Below are positions 1 to 7,549 of a DNA stretch of 10,390 nucleotides, in pieces (position 1 is the first letter of the stretch; every line of letters begins with the position of its first letter). The position numbers and the translations under genes are program-made. Source of the stretch: Bacteroidetes bacterium ADurb.Bin302 (lineage in GTDB: Bacteria > Bacteroidota > Bacteroidia > Bacteroidales > Paludibacteraceae); assembly GCA_002069025.1 (NCBI GenBank), contig MWBK01000246.1, positions 1 through 10,390 on the forward strand. Direction: 5' to 3'. The notes under the pieces were generated by a model. It had not been told where the DNA came from, did no database searches, and worked only from the letters and a program-made list of their open reading frames with translations.

Positions 1-90
1 TGAAGGGCATGCCATGGCATGCCCCTACAACGCATTATTGATCATTTCAACATTGGATTATACACATTACACGTTACACGATTATACACA
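1..90. repeat. Left copy of dispersed palindromic repeat
   Basis: Non-coding block whose first 65 bases match the reverse complement of 10281-10345 at 62 of 65 positions (mismatches at 10, 43 and 55). Bases 5-24 form a perfect palindrome, GGGCATGCCATGGCATGCCC. Bases 66-90 hold decayed relatives (attacacg, ttacacg, attataca) of the octamer that is tandemly repeated in the right-hand copy. It lies just beyond the 3' end of the minus-strand gene that stops at 108, so the palindrome could fold in that transcript, but no T-tract marks a terminator. The copy may continue left of the window. Its nature as a REP/MITE-like intergenic family is inferred. Confidence 0.85.
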
Positions 91-107
91 CCCCCTCACC
101 CTTAACC

Positions 108-335
108 TTACTCCTCCTTAACCTCCTCATAATCAATGTCTTCGGCTTTGTTTTTATCTATTTTCTTTTTAAGATATTCGCGAGCCATACGATCTTCAGA
201 AGATGATGATGAAGAAGTATTAGAAGTATGGTGCTTGCGACCTGTAAATATATTTCGTAAGAAAGATAAAAGTGACACAATTACAATAAGTACAAATGCC
301 AACAAAAAGAAAAGTATAAGGCCAATTATTTGCAT
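108..335 (-). CDS. Small single-span membrane protein, DUF4834-like
   Basis: The protein has 75 residues. Residues 3-24 are a nearly uninterrupted hydrophobic stretch that should span the inner membrane once. A basic segment follows (RNIFTGRKHH, 27-36), then a low-complexity Thr/Ser linker (37-46) and a charged tail ending DIDYEEVKEE. This layout resembles the Bacteroidota family DUF4834: hydrophobic N-terminus, variable linker, acidic C-terminus with a Y-E-E-V/I motif. The match is from memory of the family and its function is unknown. The ATG lies 5 nt after the lgt stop codon, so the two are almost certainly co-transcribed and possibly translationally coupled. The short length, the operon position and the ordered layout argue for a real gene, even though an antisense frame is open over much of it. 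Confidence 0.7.
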   Translation of the reverse strand: MQIIGLILFFLLAFVLIVIVSLLSFLRNIFTGRKHHTSNTSSSSSSEDRMAREYLKKKIDKNKAEDIDYEEVKEE

Positions 336-340
336 AAAAT

Positions 341-1162
341 CTATTTAGTTGCTTTTTTACGTTTCATAAAGACTCTTACAATAAGCCATATACCAACTAA
401 AATAAATGGTATACTCAAAAGCTGCCCCATGTTAAGAATCATACCGGCCTCAAAATCAGACTGATCGTTTTTGATGAACTCTATAAAAAAGCGCGCTGTA
501 AATAAAAATGTAAAACCTATTCCTGTAAGTAAACCTTCATGTTTTTGAGCGCCTTTTTTCCAATATAGCCACATCAAGAATAGAAATAGCACAAAGTATG
601 CCAAAGATTCATACAATTGTGTAGGATGACATACCGGGACTAAATTTACCGGTAATCCCGGAAACTCACGTAAGAATTTGAAGCCCCATGGCAGTGTTGT
701 TACACAACCATATATTTCAGAATTCATTAAGTTTGCAATACGAATAAAACTTGCAGCTAAAGAACATACAACAAATAAGCGATCAGCCAACCACAAGAAA
801 GGTTTACGGGTCATGTATTTTGACAATAACCAAACTGCTAATATAATTGCTGCTGCACCACCATGGCTTGCCAAACCACCATGCCAAATCTTAATTATTT
901 CAGACGGATGTTGGCTGTAATATGCCCAATCATAGAAAAACACGTGACCTAGACGAGAGCCTACAATAACAGCCAAAACCAAGTATATAAATACCTTATC
1001 AGACCAATCATCAGGGCATCCCTCTTTCTTAAACATTTTAGACAAAATCCAAATAGCTATCAGAAAGCCTGTTGCATATATAATACCATACCAACGTAAG
1101 GTTATAGGACCCACAGAGAAGGCCACAGGGTCAACATTCCAAATAACAGACAACAAATTCAT
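341..1162 (-). CDS. lgt: Prolipoprotein diacylglyceryl transferase
   Basis: Lgt transfers diacylglycerol from phosphatidylglycerol to the lipobox cysteine of prolipoproteins at the inner membrane, the first step of lipoprotein maturation. The 273-residue product has about seven hydrophobic segments. Family motifs are in order: RWYG with Y25, HGGLASHGG (94-102) with H100, the signature R141-x2-N144-x2-N147-x-E149-x2-G152, HPTQLYE (179-185), and R224-x3-E228. These align by spacing with E. coli Y26, H103, R143/N146/E151/G154 and R239/E243, all reported as important, so the enzyme should be active. The residue before R141 is Ile where E. coli has Gly. The length is a little shorter than E. coli Lgt. 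A TAnnTTTG box lies 21 bp upstream of the ATG and the small DUF4834-like gene follows after 5 nt. The GH5 lipoprotein encoded divergently is a likely substrate. Confidence 0.97.
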   Translation of the reverse strand: MNLLSVIWNVDPVAFSVGPITLRWYGIIYATGFLIAIWILSKMFKKEGCPDDWSDKVFIYLVLAVIVGSRLGHVFFYDWAYYSQHPSEIIKIWHGGLASHGGAAAIILAVWLLSKYMTRKPFLWLADRLFVVCSLAASFIRIANLMNSEIYGCVTTLPWGFKFLREFPGLPVNLVPVCHPTQLYESLAYFVLFLFLMWLYWKKGAQKHEGLLTGIGFTFLFTARFFIEFIKNDQSDFEAGMILNMGQLLSIPFILVGIWLIVRVFMKRKKATK

Positions 1163-1182
1163 ATGTAAAATATTTTAGGCTT

Positions 1183-1190
1183 CAAAGATA
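1183..1190 (-). promoter_or_regulatory. Probable -7 box of lgt promoter
   Basis: On the minus strand this reads TATCTTTG, matching the Bacteroidota -7 consensus TAnnTTTG, and ends 20 nt before the lgt ATG. No convincing -33 TTTG was found at the usual distance of about 19 bp, so the call rests on the -7 box and its position. It would drive lgt and the downstream small membrane protein. Confidence 0.55.
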
Positions 1191-1274
1191 CAAACTTTTG
1201 CTCAATTATTATGTTACGAGCAAAACACATTCAGCTTTTATATACTTGTTGTATTTCTGTCGTACTTAAATATC

Positions 1275-1304
1275 ATTGTGCATTAATCAATTATGCTATA
1301 TTTG
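1275..1304 (+). promoter_or_regulatory. Probable promoter of the GH5 lipoprotein gene
   Basis: TATATTTG at 1297-1304 matches the Bacteroidota -7 consensus TAnnTTTG. ATTG at 1275-1278 is one base away from the -33 TTTG element, with an 18-bp spacer. Transcription would begin near 1311, giving a leader of about 14 nt before the ATG at 1325. This supports the internal ATG over the in-frame ATG at 1211, which would lie upstream of the promoter. The 162-bp interval 1163-1324 therefore holds two divergent promoters. Confidence 0.6.
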
Positions 1305-1324
1305 CATGTATAATAATCAAGCAC

Positions 1325-2566
1325 ATGAAAAGATACACAAAACTATGCCTCATTATTTGTATTACAATAATGTCAGGATGCTCATCGGTAATCAACAAAA
1401 ATGACTTTGCCCGTGTAGATGGAATGGATATTATATTGCCGTCGGGTGATAAGCTCAATATTAAAGGTACAAATCTAGGACATTGGCTTAATCCCGAAGG
1501 ATATATGATAGGTATCCATAAAAATGCAAATTCTGCATCACGCATTAATCAAGCATTTTGCGAAATGATCGGCCCGGAGAAGACCTCTGAGTTTTGGCAA
1601 AAATTCAAAGATAATTATATCACTCAAAGCGATATAGCATTTATTAAATCAAGCGGTGCTAACACAATACGCATTCCTTTTCATTATAAATTATTTACTC
1701 GCGAAGATTATATGGGCTTAAATGATGAGAACGAAGGATTCAAGCGACTTGACAGCCTTGTAACCTGGTGTAAAAAAGAACAAATCTATCTTATTTTAGA
1801 TATGCATGATGCACCCGGAGGTCAAACGGGCGATAATATTGATGATAGTTACGGCTATCCTTGGTTATTTGAATCGCCAAGATGTCAAGATTTATTTGTA
1901 GATATCTGGGTAAGAATTTCTGAACATTATAAAAATGAGACCATTATTTTAGGATATGATTTAATGAACGAGCCTATTGCCACCTACTTTAAAGATAATG
2001 AAGAAAAACTTAATAAAGAGCTTGAACCTCTTTATATAAGAACTACAAAAGCAATACGTGAGGTCGATAAAAATCATATCATTATACTTGGAGGCGCACA
2101 ATGGAACAGTGTTTTCAGTGTATTTACAGATTGGAAATTTGACGATAACATAATGTATTCATGCCACAGATACAAAGGAGGTACAAGCAAAGAGGCTATT
2201 CAAAGTTTTATAGATTTTAGAGATAGAACAAACCTGCCTATGTGGATGGGAGAAACAGGACATAATACATACGAATGGTTACACGATTTTCGCATAACTA
2301 TGGAAGAAAACAATATCGGCTGGACTTATTGGCCTTACAAAAAAATGGGAGAATCATCTTTTGTAAACGTAAAAGAACCTGCAAATTGGAATCTGATTAT
2401 ACAATACGCAGAAAGCACTCGTAGTTCGTATGATTCAATACGTCAAAATAGACCTGATGCACAAATAATCAATAAAGCAATGGATGAATACATTGAAAAT
2501 ATGAAGTTCAAAAACTGCATAGTTGAATCAAAATACATCGAAGCATTAGGACTAAAGACCGAATAA
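1325..2566 (+). CDS. GH5-family glycoside hydrolase, predicted lipoprotein
   Basis: The protein has 413 residues. It starts with a lipoprotein signal: basic MKRYTK, a hydrophobic core, then MSGC with the acylated Cys at residue 19. The catalytic domain runs from about 45 to 345. GH5 (clan GH-A) landmarks are visible: R116 in NTIRIPF, H161 in LDMHD, N215-E216 in DLMNEP (acid/base Glu), H281 and Y283 in SCHRY, E310 in MWMGETG (nucleophile) and W336 near the barrel end. The APGGQTGD segment after H161 recalls exo-beta-1,3-glucanase-like members, but the substrate cannot be fixed and a beta-glucan is only a guess. About 70 residues follow the barrel without a recognisable domain. The ATG at 1325 was chosen because only it gives a signal peptide at the N-terminus. 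The gene stands alone, with no SusC/SusD or sugar regulator beside it. Confidence 0.88.
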   Translation: MKRYTKLCLIICITIMSGCSSVINKNDFARVDGMDIILPSGDKLNIKGTNLGHWLNPEGYMIGIHKNANSASRINQAFCEMIGPEKTSEFWQKFKDNYITQSDIAFIKSSGANTIRIPFHYKLFTREDYMGLNDENEGFKRLDSLVTWCKKEQIYLILDMHDAPGGQTGDNIDDSYGYPWLFESPRCQDLFVDIWVRISEHYKNETIILGYDLMNEPIATYFKDNEEKLNKELEPLYIRTTKAIREVDKNHIIILGGAQWNSVFSVFTDWKFDDNIMYSCHRYKGGTSKEAIQSFIDFRDRTNLPMWMGETGHNTYEWLHDFRITMEENNIGWTYWPYKKMGESSFVNVKEPANWNLIIQYAESTRSSYDSIRQNRPDAQIINKAMDEYIENMKFKNCIVESKYIEALGLKTE

Positions 2567-2580
2567 ACTGACGAACTTAC

Positions 2581-2625
2581 AAAATAAAAAAGAGGCTGCC
2601 ATATCATAGTATATGTGCAGCCTCT
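2581..2625 (-). terminator. Rho-independent terminator of the secA operon
   Basis: AGAGGCTGC (2591-2599) pairs perfectly with GCAGCCTCT (2617-2625). An inner CATAT/ATATG stem (2600-2604 and 2611-2615) extends the hairpin to 14 bp with one bulged T and a 6-nt loop. On the minus strand the hairpin is followed directly by TTTTTATTTT (2581-2590), the classic T-tract, starting 22 nt after the secA stop. It also sits after the convergent GH5 gene, but plus-strand transcripts see no T-run, so it should terminate minus-strand transcripts best. It occupies most of the 81-bp gap between the two genes. Confidence 0.88.
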
Positions 2626-2647
2626 GAAATTATATTAATATGTTCGC

Positions 2648-5600
2648 TTAAGCGTTTCTACCACAGCAATTTTTGTATTTTTTGCCACTGCCGCAAGGAC
2701 ATGGATCATTACGACCTACCGTCTTATCAACATGAATCGGCTGAGTTTTTTGTTGCTCACGCGTATCCTGTTTCCCGGCATTCATTATATCAGATTTTTG
2801 TTCCTTATATTTGCTGTAATCTTGTCTTTTTTCTTGCTTAGCTTCACGAAGTTCTTGTCCTTCACTTACAGGTATCTGCCCGCGCATCAACACCGTTGTA
2901 GCCTTATAATTAATCGTTTCAAGCATCTTCATGAACAAACCATGTGCCTCTAATTTATAAATCAATAAGGGGTCTTTTTGTTCGTAGCTTGCATTCTGTA
3001 CAGATTGACGAAGATCATCCAATTCGCGTAAATGTTCCTTCCAAGCCTCATCAATTGTATGTAACAAAACTGATTTTTGGAATGCTTTTACAACTAATTT
3101 AGCTTCGCTATCGTAAGCATCCTTCAAATTTACAGGAATGTTGTACATAAGCTTGCCATCAGTAAACGGAATCAAGATGTTTTGGTACATCTGACCTTGA
3201 GTTTCATATACATTTTTGATTACAGGATATGCAAGTTCAGCAGTTTTATCAGACTTACGCTTGAAGTTTGAGACAACAGCATCATAAATCTTATCTGTTA
3301 ATTCTTCCGGCTTAGACTTGCGTAATTCATCTTGCTCTAATTTAATATCAATAGAGAACCAGCGTAACAATTCTGCTCTAAACTCGTCAGATTCTGTAGA
3401 ATCGATATAACGATCAACAAGCGAAGATACACCATTGTACAACATGTTAACGATATCCATTCCTATACGTTCACCCATTAAAGCATGGCGACGACGAGCA
3501 TATATCTCATTTCTTTGTAAATTCATTACATCATCATACTCAAGCAAACGCTTACGTATTCCGAAGTTATTCTCTTCAACTTTTTTCTGAGCTCTTTCAA
3601 TTGATTTTGAAATCTGGCTGTGTTCAATTACATCATCGTCTTGATAACCCATCCTATCCATCAATCCTACAATTCTGTCAGAGCCGAACAAACGCATCAA
3701 AGTATCTTCAAAAGATACGTAGAATACAGAAGAACCCGGATCACCTTGACGACCTGAACGACCACGCAACTGACGGTCGATACGTCTACTTTCGTGACGT
3801 TCCGTACCAATAATTGCCAAACCACCTGCAGCCTTAGACTCCGGAGTAAGTTTAATATCAGTACCACGACCTGCCATATTTGTAGCTATTGTAACAACTC
3901 CCGGACGACCGGCCTGAGCTACAATTTCAGCTTCTTTTTGATGCAATTTAGCATTCAATACATTGTGCTGAATCTTTCTCATTGTAAGCATCTTACTTAA
4001 CAATTCAGAGATTTCAACCGAAGTGGTACCAACTAATACAGGACGACCTGCATTAACCAGTGATACTATTTCTTCAATTACAGCATTGTATTTTACACGT
4101 TTTGTTTTATAAACCCTATCGTTCATATCATTACGAACAATCGGTCTATTAGTTGGAATTACAACAACATCAAGTTTATATATATCCCAGAATTCGCCTG
4201 CTTCCGTTTCGGCAGTACCTGTCATACCCGCCAATTTGCGATACATTCTGAAATAATTCTGTAATGTAATTGTTGCGAAAGTTTGAGTTGCAGCTTCAAC
4301 AGTAACACGCTCTTTTGCCTCAATAGCTTGATGCAAACCATCAGAGTAACGGCGACCTTCCATAATACGGCCCGTTTGCTCATCAACAATCATTACTTTA
4401 TTATCAATAACCACATATTCATCATCCTTTTCGAATAAGGTATATGCTTTAAGTAATTGATTTACAGTATGTACACGTTCAGATTTTACTGCATATTCTT
4501 GCATCAAAGCATCCTTACGAGATATTTTTTCTTCTTCGCTAATATTTCCCTTTTCCAAATCAGCTAACTCAGAACCAATATCAGGCAATACGAAGAATTT
4601 AGCATCATCAGTATCACCTGTTATAAGATCGATACCTTTATCAGTAAGTTCGATGCTATTATGTTGCTCATTAATAACAAAATACAAATCATCTGTAATC
4701 TCGTGCATACGTCTGTCATTCTGCTCCATATACACAGACTCGGTTTTAAGCATGGTAGCTTTTACACCGGGCTCGCTCAAAAATTTGATAAGAGGATTAT
4801 TTTTAGGCAAACCTTTATACGTACGAAACAGATAAATTGCACCTTGTTCGCGTTCTTTCTCATTTTCTGATGCCATTAAACGTTTTGCATCAGCAAGTAA
4901 CTTTGTTGCTAAAGCCTTTTGAGCAGCAACAATTTTCTCAACCTTAGGACGATATTCTTCAAATAATTGATCCTCGCCTTTAGGAACAGGACCCGATATA
5001 ATCAAAGGAGTACGAGCATCATCAATCAATACGGAGTCAACCTCATCGACAATTGCATAATTGTGCATTCTTTGTACCAAATCTTTTGGAGAAGATGCCA
5101 TATTATCACGCAAATAGTCAAAGCCGAATTCATTATTAGTACCAAAGGTGATGTCAGAATTATAAGCCTTACGTCTTTCGTCAGAGTTTGGTTTATGTTT
5201 GTCGATACAATCCACACTCAATCCATGGAACATGTATAAAGGCCCCATCCATTCAGAGTCACGTTTTGACAAATAATCATTTACAGTTACTATATGCACA
5301 CCGTTTCCGCTAAGAGCATTTAAGAACACAGGCAAAGTAGCAACTAAAGTTTTACCTTCACCGGTTGCCATTTCAGCAATTTTACCTTTGTGAAGAGCAA
5401 CACCACCAATCAACTGCACATCGTAATGTACCATATCCCATTTGATAGTGTTTCCACCTGCAGTCCATTCGTTATGATATATAGCTTTGTCACCGTCAAT
5501 ATCAACAAAATCGTGATTTACAGCCAATTGTTTGTCAAATTCATTGGCAGTTACCACAATATCGGAATTTTCTTTAAAACGTCTTGCTGTATCTTTAATG

Positions 5601-5938
5601 ATAGAGAAAACCTCAGGCAAGAAAGTATCTAAAGCAGCTGAAATATTATCTAATGCCTGACTCTCTAATTTATCTATCTCGGCGTATAATTTTTCACGAT
5701 CTTGTAAATCAGTTGAGTCAATGCTTTCTTTAAGTTCTGCAATTTTTGCATATTCCGATGCAGCACTATTTTTAATTTCGGCTCTGATATTTTGTGTACG
5801 TTCACGTAACTCGTCGTTGCTTAATTTTTCAATTGAGGGATACACAACCTTAATCTTTTCGACATAAGGCAATATTTCTTTTAAATCTCGTTCCGATTTT
5901 GTGCCAAACAACTTCCCTATAATAGATCCAATATTCAT
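2648..5938 (-). CDS. secA: Preprotein translocase ATPase SecA
   Basis: SecA is the ATPase motor that pushes unfolded preproteins through SecYEG. The 1096-residue product begins with the usual [12 protein letters not shown]. It carries Walker A ATGEGKT (191-197), Walker B/DEAD-type VDEVD (297-301) followed by [20 protein letters not shown] (571-579), a second helicase lobe with [12 protein letters not shown] (687-697) and [13 protein letters not shown] (723-735), the helical scaffold/wing, and a C-terminal zinc site C1080-x-C1082-x8-C1091-C1092. It is about 195 residues longer than E. coli SecA. Part of the excess is a charged segment at roughly 325-415, between the DEAD motif and the preprotein-binding region, a lineage trait as far as I recall. 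Another part is a Lys/Gln-rich linker before the zinc site. The gene starts 24 nt after the M23 peptidase gene and ends at a strong terminator, so it is probably the last gene of an ndk-M23-secA unit. Confidence 0.98.
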   Translation of the reverse strand: MNIGSIIGKLFGTKSERDLKEILPYVEKIKVVYPSIEKLSNDELRERTQNIRAEIKNSAASEYAKIAELKESIDSTDLQDREKLYAEIDKLESQALDNISAALDTFLPEVFSIIKDTARRFKENSDIVVTANEFDKQLAVNHDFVDIDGDKAIYHNEWTAGGNTIKWDMVHYDVQLIGGVALHKGKIAEMATGEGKTLVATLPVFLNALSGNGVHIVTVNDYLSKRDSEWMGPLYMFHGLSVDCIDKHKPNSDERRKAYNSDITFGTNNEFGFDYLRDNMASSPKDLVQRMHNYAIVDEVDSVLIDDARTPLIISGPVPKGEDQLFEEYRPKVEKIVAAQKALATKLLADAKRLMASENEKEREQGAIYLFRTYKGLPKNNPLIKFLSEPGVKATMLKTESVYMEQNDRRMHEITDDLYFVINEQHNSIELTDKGIDLITGDTDDAKFFVLPDIGSELADLEKGNISEEEKISRKDALMQEYAVKSERVHTVNQLLKAYTLFEKDDEYVVIDNKVMIVDEQTGRIMEGRRYSDGLHQAIEAKERVTVEAATQTFATITLQNYFRMYRKLAGMTGTAETEAGEFWDIYKLDVVVIPTNRPIVRNDMNDRVYKTKRVKYNAVIEEIVSLVNAGRPVLVGTTSVEISELLSKMLTMRKIQHNVLNAKLHQKEAEIVAQAGRPGVVTIATNMAGRGTDIKLTPESKAAGGLAIIGTERHESRRIDRQLRGRSGRQGDPGSSVFYVSFEDTLMRLFGSDRIVGLMDRMGYQDDDVIEHSQISKSIERAQKKVEENNFGIRKRLLEYDDVMNLQRNEIYARRRHALMGERIGMDIVNMLYNGVSSLVDRYIDSTESDEFRAELLRWFSIDIKLEQDELRKSKPEELTDKIYDAVVSNFKRKSDKTAELAYPVIKNVYETQGQMYQNILIPFTDGKLMYNIPVNLKDAYDSEAKLVVKAFQKSVLLHTIDEAWKEHLRELDDLRQSVQNASYEQKDPLLIYKLEAHGLFMKMLETINYKATTVLMRGQIPVSEGQELREAKQEKRQDYSKYKEQKSDIMNAGKQDTREQQKTQPIHVDKTVGRNDPCPCGSGKKYKNCCGRNA

Positions 5939-5962
5939 TATTGTAATAGTTTAATTTTAATT

Positions 5963-6850
5963 CTATGAACAACGCAATTTGCGTCCGATTTTCAAAGTAG
6001 TTCTTGCTGTAATATTATTCAGCTTACACAATTTAGAAACAGTCGTTCCTCTTCTCTTAGCAATACCGGACAATGTATCGCCACGTCTTACTGTGTAATA
6101 TGCCAAATTATTTATATTGCCCTTATATTTAAATGATTCGGCGCAAACAAGATATGTATCTTTTATAGGCCTACCCGTTTCGAAATCTACCAATGTTTGA
6201 GGATTAATCGGATTCCCTACATAACGCATTTCAAAATGTAAATGAGGGCCTGTACTACGTCCGGTATTTCCGCCCAAAGCGATAGCATCACCCGCACAAA
6301 CTGCACTTTCGGGTTCTACCAATATTTTTGATAAATGACCATATATGGTCTCAAGTCCATTATCATGACGTACAAGTACGTAATAGCCATAGCCTCTACC
6401 TATTTTTGCTATTCTTACCTTACCGTCAAAAGCGCTTCTTACAGTATCTCCTATATTCAATTTTATATCTGTGCCATAGTGATAACGATATCTTCGCATA
6501 CCAAACACAGATGTTACTCGTCCGTAGATAGGATGATGATAATCCCGCATGTCTATTGACACGGTATCTTTCATCTTATACAGATTTATGTTATACGGAT
6601 TTACTGCTACATCGCTCCAGATAGAATTATACAAACCTTCGGGTAAATTCTCATCGTACGAGCCAAATTCACTGAAGTCGGTTAAATCATCTTCAGTGTC
6701 GGGGGGTAATAATTGACTTTCACCGGCATCTACATCACTTATTTCTATCTCTTCTATGCCAAAGATATTATCCGTTGAGGGCTCTGCGAAAGATACTGAG
6801 GCCACACCGGCAAGCAATGCCAAAAACTTAATTCTTTTTACAACATCCAT
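5963..6850 (-). CDS. Secreted M23 (LytM-type) peptidase with C-terminal LysM
   Basis: The 295-residue protein is predicted to be exported and to cut peptidoglycan cross-bridges or stem peptides. From the ATG at 6850 it has a signal peptide (MDVVKRIK, hydrophobic core, cleavage after SFA at about residue 22). A strongly acidic, probably disordered segment follows (about 31-66). The M23 domain (about 105-220) has a complete zinc site: H124 and D128 in HYGTD, and H205 in HLHFE with H203 beside it; H172 in YGH is the second catalytic His. A LysM domain (about 251-293, YYTVRRGDTLSGIA) should bind the glycan. An upstream TTG at 6868 would overlap the ndk stop by 4 bp. The ATG was preferred because it leaves a clean n-region. 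The ATG lies 14 nt after ndk and secA follows after 24 nt. All metal ligands are present, so it should be enzymatically active rather than a degenerate EnvC/NlpD-type activator. Confidence 0.9.
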   Translation of the reverse strand: MDVVKRIKFLALLAGVASVSFAEPSTDNIFGIEEIEISDVDAGESQLLPPDTEDDLTDFSEFGSYDENLPEGLYNSIWSDVAVNPYNINLYKMKDTVSIDMRDYHHPIYGRVTSVFGMRRYRYHYGTDIKLNIGDTVRSAFDGKVRIAKIGRGYGYYVLVRHDNGLETIYGHLSKILVEPESAVCAGDAIALGGNTGRSTGPHLHFEMRYVGNPINPQTLVDFETGRPIKDTYLVCAESFKYKGNINNLAYYTVRRGDTLSGIAKRRGTTVSKLCKLNNITARTTLKIGRKLRCS

Positions 6851-6864
6851 CAAAAAATATTTTA

Positions 6865-7326
6865 TCAAACCTCGTCATTTGCATAACGGAAACATTTGAT
6901 TGGATTTTCGTATGCAAATAATTCGTTTGGAGAAAAAAATCGATTTAATTCGACAACTGCATTTTCTGGAGAATCGGATGTATGTACAATATTTTCCTGC
7001 ATACTAACAGAAAAATCGCCTCTGATTGTTCCGACAACAGCCTTACGACCATTTGTAACACCTGTCATATCGCGCACAATCTGTACCGCATCTAAACCTT
7101 CCCAGCAACACACAATCACCGGACTAGCCTGCATTGACGCTTTAATACGCGGAAAAAACGGCTTATCCAACAAATGAGCATAATGCTCGTTTAAAATTTC
7201 GTCAGAAAGCTGAATCATTTTGATTCCTGCAAGTTGCAAGCCTTTACGCTCGAAACGGCTGATGACTTCACCGACCAAACTGCGTGCTATGGCACTAGGT
7301 TTTAGAATGACAAGGGTACGTTCCAT
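6865..7326 (-). CDS. ndk: Nucleoside diphosphate kinase
   Basis: NDK transfers the gamma-phosphate between nucleoside tri- and diphosphates through a phosphohistidine, balancing NTP and dNTP pools in the cytoplasm. The 153-residue product is full length. Active-site residues are present at a constant offset of 3 from the eukaryotic numbering: K9, Y49, R85, T91, R102, N112 and catalytic H115. The signature reads NIVHTSDSP (112-120). Its Thr116 stands where most NDKs have Gly or Ala (N-x2-H-[GA]-S-D), a small deviation that should not remove the phosphorylated His. The C-terminal tail (about 137-153) is longer than in minimal NDKs, as I recall for Bacteroidales. The gene heads a tight ndk-M23-secA group, and a symmetric operator-like site overlaps its probable promoter. 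Confidence 0.95.
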   Translation of the reverse strand: MERTLVILKPSAIARSLVGEVISRFERKGLQLAGIKMIQLSDEILNEHYAHLLDKPFFPRIKASMQASPVIVCCWEGLDAVQIVRDMTGVTNGRKAVVGTIRGDFSVSMQENIVHTSDSPENAVVELNRFFSPNELFAYENPIKCFRYANDEV

Positions 7327-7329
7327 GTG

Positions 7330-7353
7330 TTTTTGTGATTAAAGTCACAAAAA
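7330..7353. promoter_or_regulatory. CRP/FNR-type operator-like dyad upstream of ndk
   Basis: The 9-bp arms TTTTTGTGA (7330-7338) and TCACAAAAA (7345-7353) are perfect inverted repeats around 6 bases. The inner part is TGTGA-N6-TCACA, the symmetric consensus of CRP-family sites known from other phyla. It starts 4 nt upstream of the ndk ATG and overlaps the candidate -7 box, so a bound protein would more likely repress than activate. Which regulator would bind is unknown. It could instead act as an AU-rich hairpin in the ndk leader. Confidence 0.5.
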
Positions 7354-7355
7354 TA
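7348..7355 (-). promoter_or_regulatory. Probable -7 box of ndk promoter
   Basis: The minus strand reads TATTTTTG, matching TAnnTTTG, 21 nt from the ndk ATG. A TTTG on the same strand (7370-7373) is only 14 bp upstream, shorter than the usual 19 or so, so the -33 element is doubtful. The box shares bases with the dyad at 7330-7353. It would make the ndk-M23-secA group independent of ispD-recG. Confidence 0.4.
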
Positions 7356-7411
7356 ATGATTTTTACCGACAAATGAGGATAATAAACTTGTTTTGTTGTT
7401 AAAGAATGTAT

Positions 7412-7549
7412 AATACGGCTGATGCAGACACTATCAGCTAATCGCACTCCAATTTACGATCTCTTTTGAGCGTTTTTTAAGTTGTGTCGATAAGATTGAA
7501 TTTGCAGCCGAACTCAGCATAATATCTTCAGCCAATACGGCTGATGCAG
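7412..7549. repeat. Exact 16-bp direct repeat around the recG 3' end
   Basis: AATACGGCTGATGCAG occurs at 7412-7427, just beyond the recG stop, and again at 7534-7549 inside recG, where it encodes part of DAASAVLAE. The copies are 122 bp apart and similarity stops at both edges. It may be a scar of a short duplication, or chance. Confidence 0.6.

Noticed and set aside
1211..1324. Longer start for the GH5 protein at the in-frame ATG 1211
   Set aside because: It would bury the lipoprotein signal 38 residues inside the protein and lies upstream of the probable promoter.
4967..5239. Antisense open frames within secA, recG, lgt and the M23 gene (for example 4967-5239 and 7910-8233)
   Set aside because: They oppose strongly supported genes with intact motifs, have no promoter or recognisable domain, and read like reverse translations of conserved proteins.
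5972..5984. ACGCAA-T-TTGCGT palindrome near the end of the M23 gene
   Set aside because: It is a 13-base dyad inside coding sequence in an AT-rich genome, with no promoter box or spacing to suggest an operator for secA.
6851..6868. TTG start for the M23 peptidase overlapping the ndk stop
   Set aside because: A TTG start is less likely than the ATG at 6850, which gives a regular signal peptide. The overlap makes it a possible but weaker alternative.
7418..7438. GCTGAT/ATCAGC dyad as a recG terminator
   Set aside because: The stem has only 6 bp with a 9-nt loop, overlaps the recG stop codon and lacks a T-tract on the minus strand.
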